The position numbers were made by a program, and so were the translations under genes. Source: Lysobacter changpingensis (GTDB lineage Bacteria; Pseudomonadota; Gammaproteobacteria; Xanthomonadales; Xanthomonadaceae). Taken from it: 64,000 bases of DNA. Location: the NCBI RefSeq assembly GCF_017308985.1, contig NZ_JADWPE010000002.1, positions 62,001-126,000 of the forward strand. Direction: 5' to 3'. Below are positions 63,048 through 64,000 of the stretch, one piece after another. The notes under the pieces are model-generated. The model made no database searches. It was not told the origin of the DNA and was given only the letters and a program-made list of their open reading frames with translations. Numbering within the stretch: position 1 is the stretch's first letter; every line of letters starts with the position of its first letter.

Positions 63048-63953
63048 TCAGGGCGTCCCCGCGTCGCCGAACTGTTCGCGCATCCAGGCCGCGATGCGCG
63101 CGAGCAGCACGCGGCGATGCTTGCGCAGGTAGAAGGTGTGGTCGTACTCGCGCCAGAATTCCAGGCTCACCTGTTTCTCCTGCGCGGCGCGACCGAGGCT
63201 CGCGGGCAACTGCGCGCGATGGTTGAAGTAGTGATAGGCGCCGCCGGTGAAGACGAACAGCAGCCGCGTGTCGCGCGCGACCATGTCGGCGACCATGCGC
63301 TGCGCCTGCGCGCGCGCGGGCCAGTCGCGGAAATCCGACAGCGAAGGGCGTGGATTGCGGCGCGACATGAGGAAGCGCAGCACCTTGCCGAAATCCAGCA
63401 GCCGCGGCAGTGCATGCCGCACCCAGAAGCCGGGCGTGGGATACGCGACGCCGTCGAGCAGGATCGCGCCGGCCACGCGCGGATCGACCGCGCCCACGTG
63501 GAAGGCATCGTCCGCACCCGAGCACAGGCCGCACAGCACGAAGCGTTCGGCGCCCGCCTCCTGTGCGAGCAGGCGCATCGCCGCGTCGGTTTCGCGGTGG
63601 CGACGTTCGCCGGACGCCTTGCCCGGCAGCTCGCTGTCGCCCAGCCCCGACTGATCGAAGCGCAGAACCGCGAAGCCCTGCGCCGCGAGCATGCGCGCGA
63701 TGTCGACGTGTGCGCGGAACGGGCCGGTGTGGCGCGTGAGGCCGGCGTTGAGCAGCAACACGCCGATCTTCGATGCGACGCCGTCCGGGCGCGTGATCAC
63801 GCCGACGAGGCCATCGCCGAAGCGATGCGCCGTTTCGATGCAGGCGTCCTGCGCGGGTCCAGGCGTGCGTTCGCGCGTGGGCGCGGGCGCGGATTCCAGG
63901 CGCGCTTCGGGCACGCGCGCGTCGAGTCGTTTCTGGTTGAATTGCAGGTTCAC
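63048..63953 (-). CDS. Alpha/beta hydrolase, exosortase-locus type
   Basis: About 301 residues. The core has VLLLNAGLTRHTGPFRAHVD, FAVLRFDQSGLGDSELPGKA and the nucleophile-region FVLCGLCSGADDAFHVGA (Ser in LCSGAD), with the catalytic His likely in EYDHTFYLRKH near the end. It looks like the hydrolases found beside exosortase A genes; this is my family recognition, not a search result. The GTG at 63953 overlaps the stop of the gene to its right; an alternative GTG at 63956 adds one residue. Confidence 0.78.
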   Translation of the reverse strand: MNLQFNQKRLDARVPEARLESAPAPTRERTPGPAQDACIETAHRFGDGLVGVITRPDGVASKIGVLLLNAGLTRHTGPFRAHVDIARMLAAQGFAVLRFDQSGLGDSELPGKASGERRHRETDAAMRLLAQEAGAERFVLCGLCSGADDAFHVGAVDPRVAGAILLDGVAYPTPGFWVRHALPRLLDFGKVLRFLMSRRNPRPSLSDFRDWPARAQAQRMVADMVARDTRLLFVFTGGAYHYFNHRAQLPASLGRAAQEKQVSLEFWREYDHTFYLRKHRRVLLARIAAWMREQFGDAGTP

Positions 63954-64000
63954 CACGGCACCTGTCCGGTCATGCGCTGCGCGAGCTGGGCCACGGCGCG
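63950..64000 (-). CDS. C-terminal tail of an unidentified gene (5' truncated by window edge)
   Basis: The minus-strand frame open to the right edge ends RAVAQLAQRMTGQVPW then TGA at 63950-63952, overlapping the next gene's GTG. Only 16 codons are visible, so the product cannot be named. In exosortase-type loci, a second hydrolase or an acyl-CoA ligase is often found in this position. Confidence 0.55.
   Translation of the reverse strand, partial: RAVAQLAQRMTGQVPW

Overview
The window is a high-GC, gene-dense stretch of a gammaproteobacterial chromosome, most like Lysobacter and relatives (Xanthomonadaceae/Lysobacteraceae). Evidence for this is the strong G/C third-position bias, the pcnB-folK-panB-panC-panD-pgi and queG/nnr-tsaE-amiC-mutL gene orders, the dapA-bamC block facing gcvR-bcp, and many short palindromic repeats between genes. 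The species is inferred from gene content, not from a marker gene. No phage, insertion sequence, CRISPR array or plasmid function is visible.

Layout. 1-4767: the end of greB, a GNAT acetyltransferase, a DUF4010 membrane protein, rimO on the minus strand, then a dienelactone hydrolase and a HIT protein. 4764-9770: a compact plus-strand 5-oxoproline operon (pxpB, pxpC, a 54-residue membrane protein, pxpA, two DUF969/DUF979 membrane proteins, pcp), with nearly every junction overlapping. 9847-13136: minus-strand M48 protease, RDD protein, dcd and the Fe-S carrier apbC/mrp. 13305-19495: a TonB-dependent receptor, a DUF2147 protein, metG and a soluble RnfB-like ferredoxin. 19599-27376: the minus-strand cell-wall and repair block (TraB/GumN protein, DUF1684 lipoprotein, mutL, amiC, tsaE, nnr), with queG diverging from it. 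28610-34365: pgi, panD, panC, panB, folK and pcnB, covering pantothenate and folate synthesis plus RNA polyadenylation. 34480-39477: tRNA-Glu(CUC), fdxA, bamC-like/dapA facing gcvR/bcp, then phoH. 39478-40272: a gene-free island of stacked repeats. 40273-44568: a DUF1275 membrane protein, thiD, an alpha/beta hydrolase and a phosphoethanolamine-transferase-like membrane protein.

44760-64000 is an exopolysaccharide region. galE (minus) diverges from a long plus-strand operon that holds a Wza-like export lipoprotein, a GNVR chain-length protein, a CpsD/BY-kinase-like protein without a normal P-loop lysine, an outer-membrane beta-barrel, three GT4 and one GT2 glycosyltransferases, an O-antigen-ligase-like polymerase and two NodB deacetylases. 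After a repeat come a DUF218 protein, a secreted parallel beta-helix protein with a C-terminal membrane anchor, a Wzx-like flippase and an alpha/beta hydrolase. The composition resembles exosortase (XrtA/EpsH)-associated polysaccharide loci, but no exosortase lies in the window. If there is one it should lie beyond the right edge.

The most notable points are the complete pyroglutamate salvage operon, the exosortase-like EPS locus with its P-loop-degenerate kinase homologue and anchored beta-helix protein, several families of palindromic repeats (one copy inside the pxpB coding sequence), and a metG gene with an internal low-GC segment.
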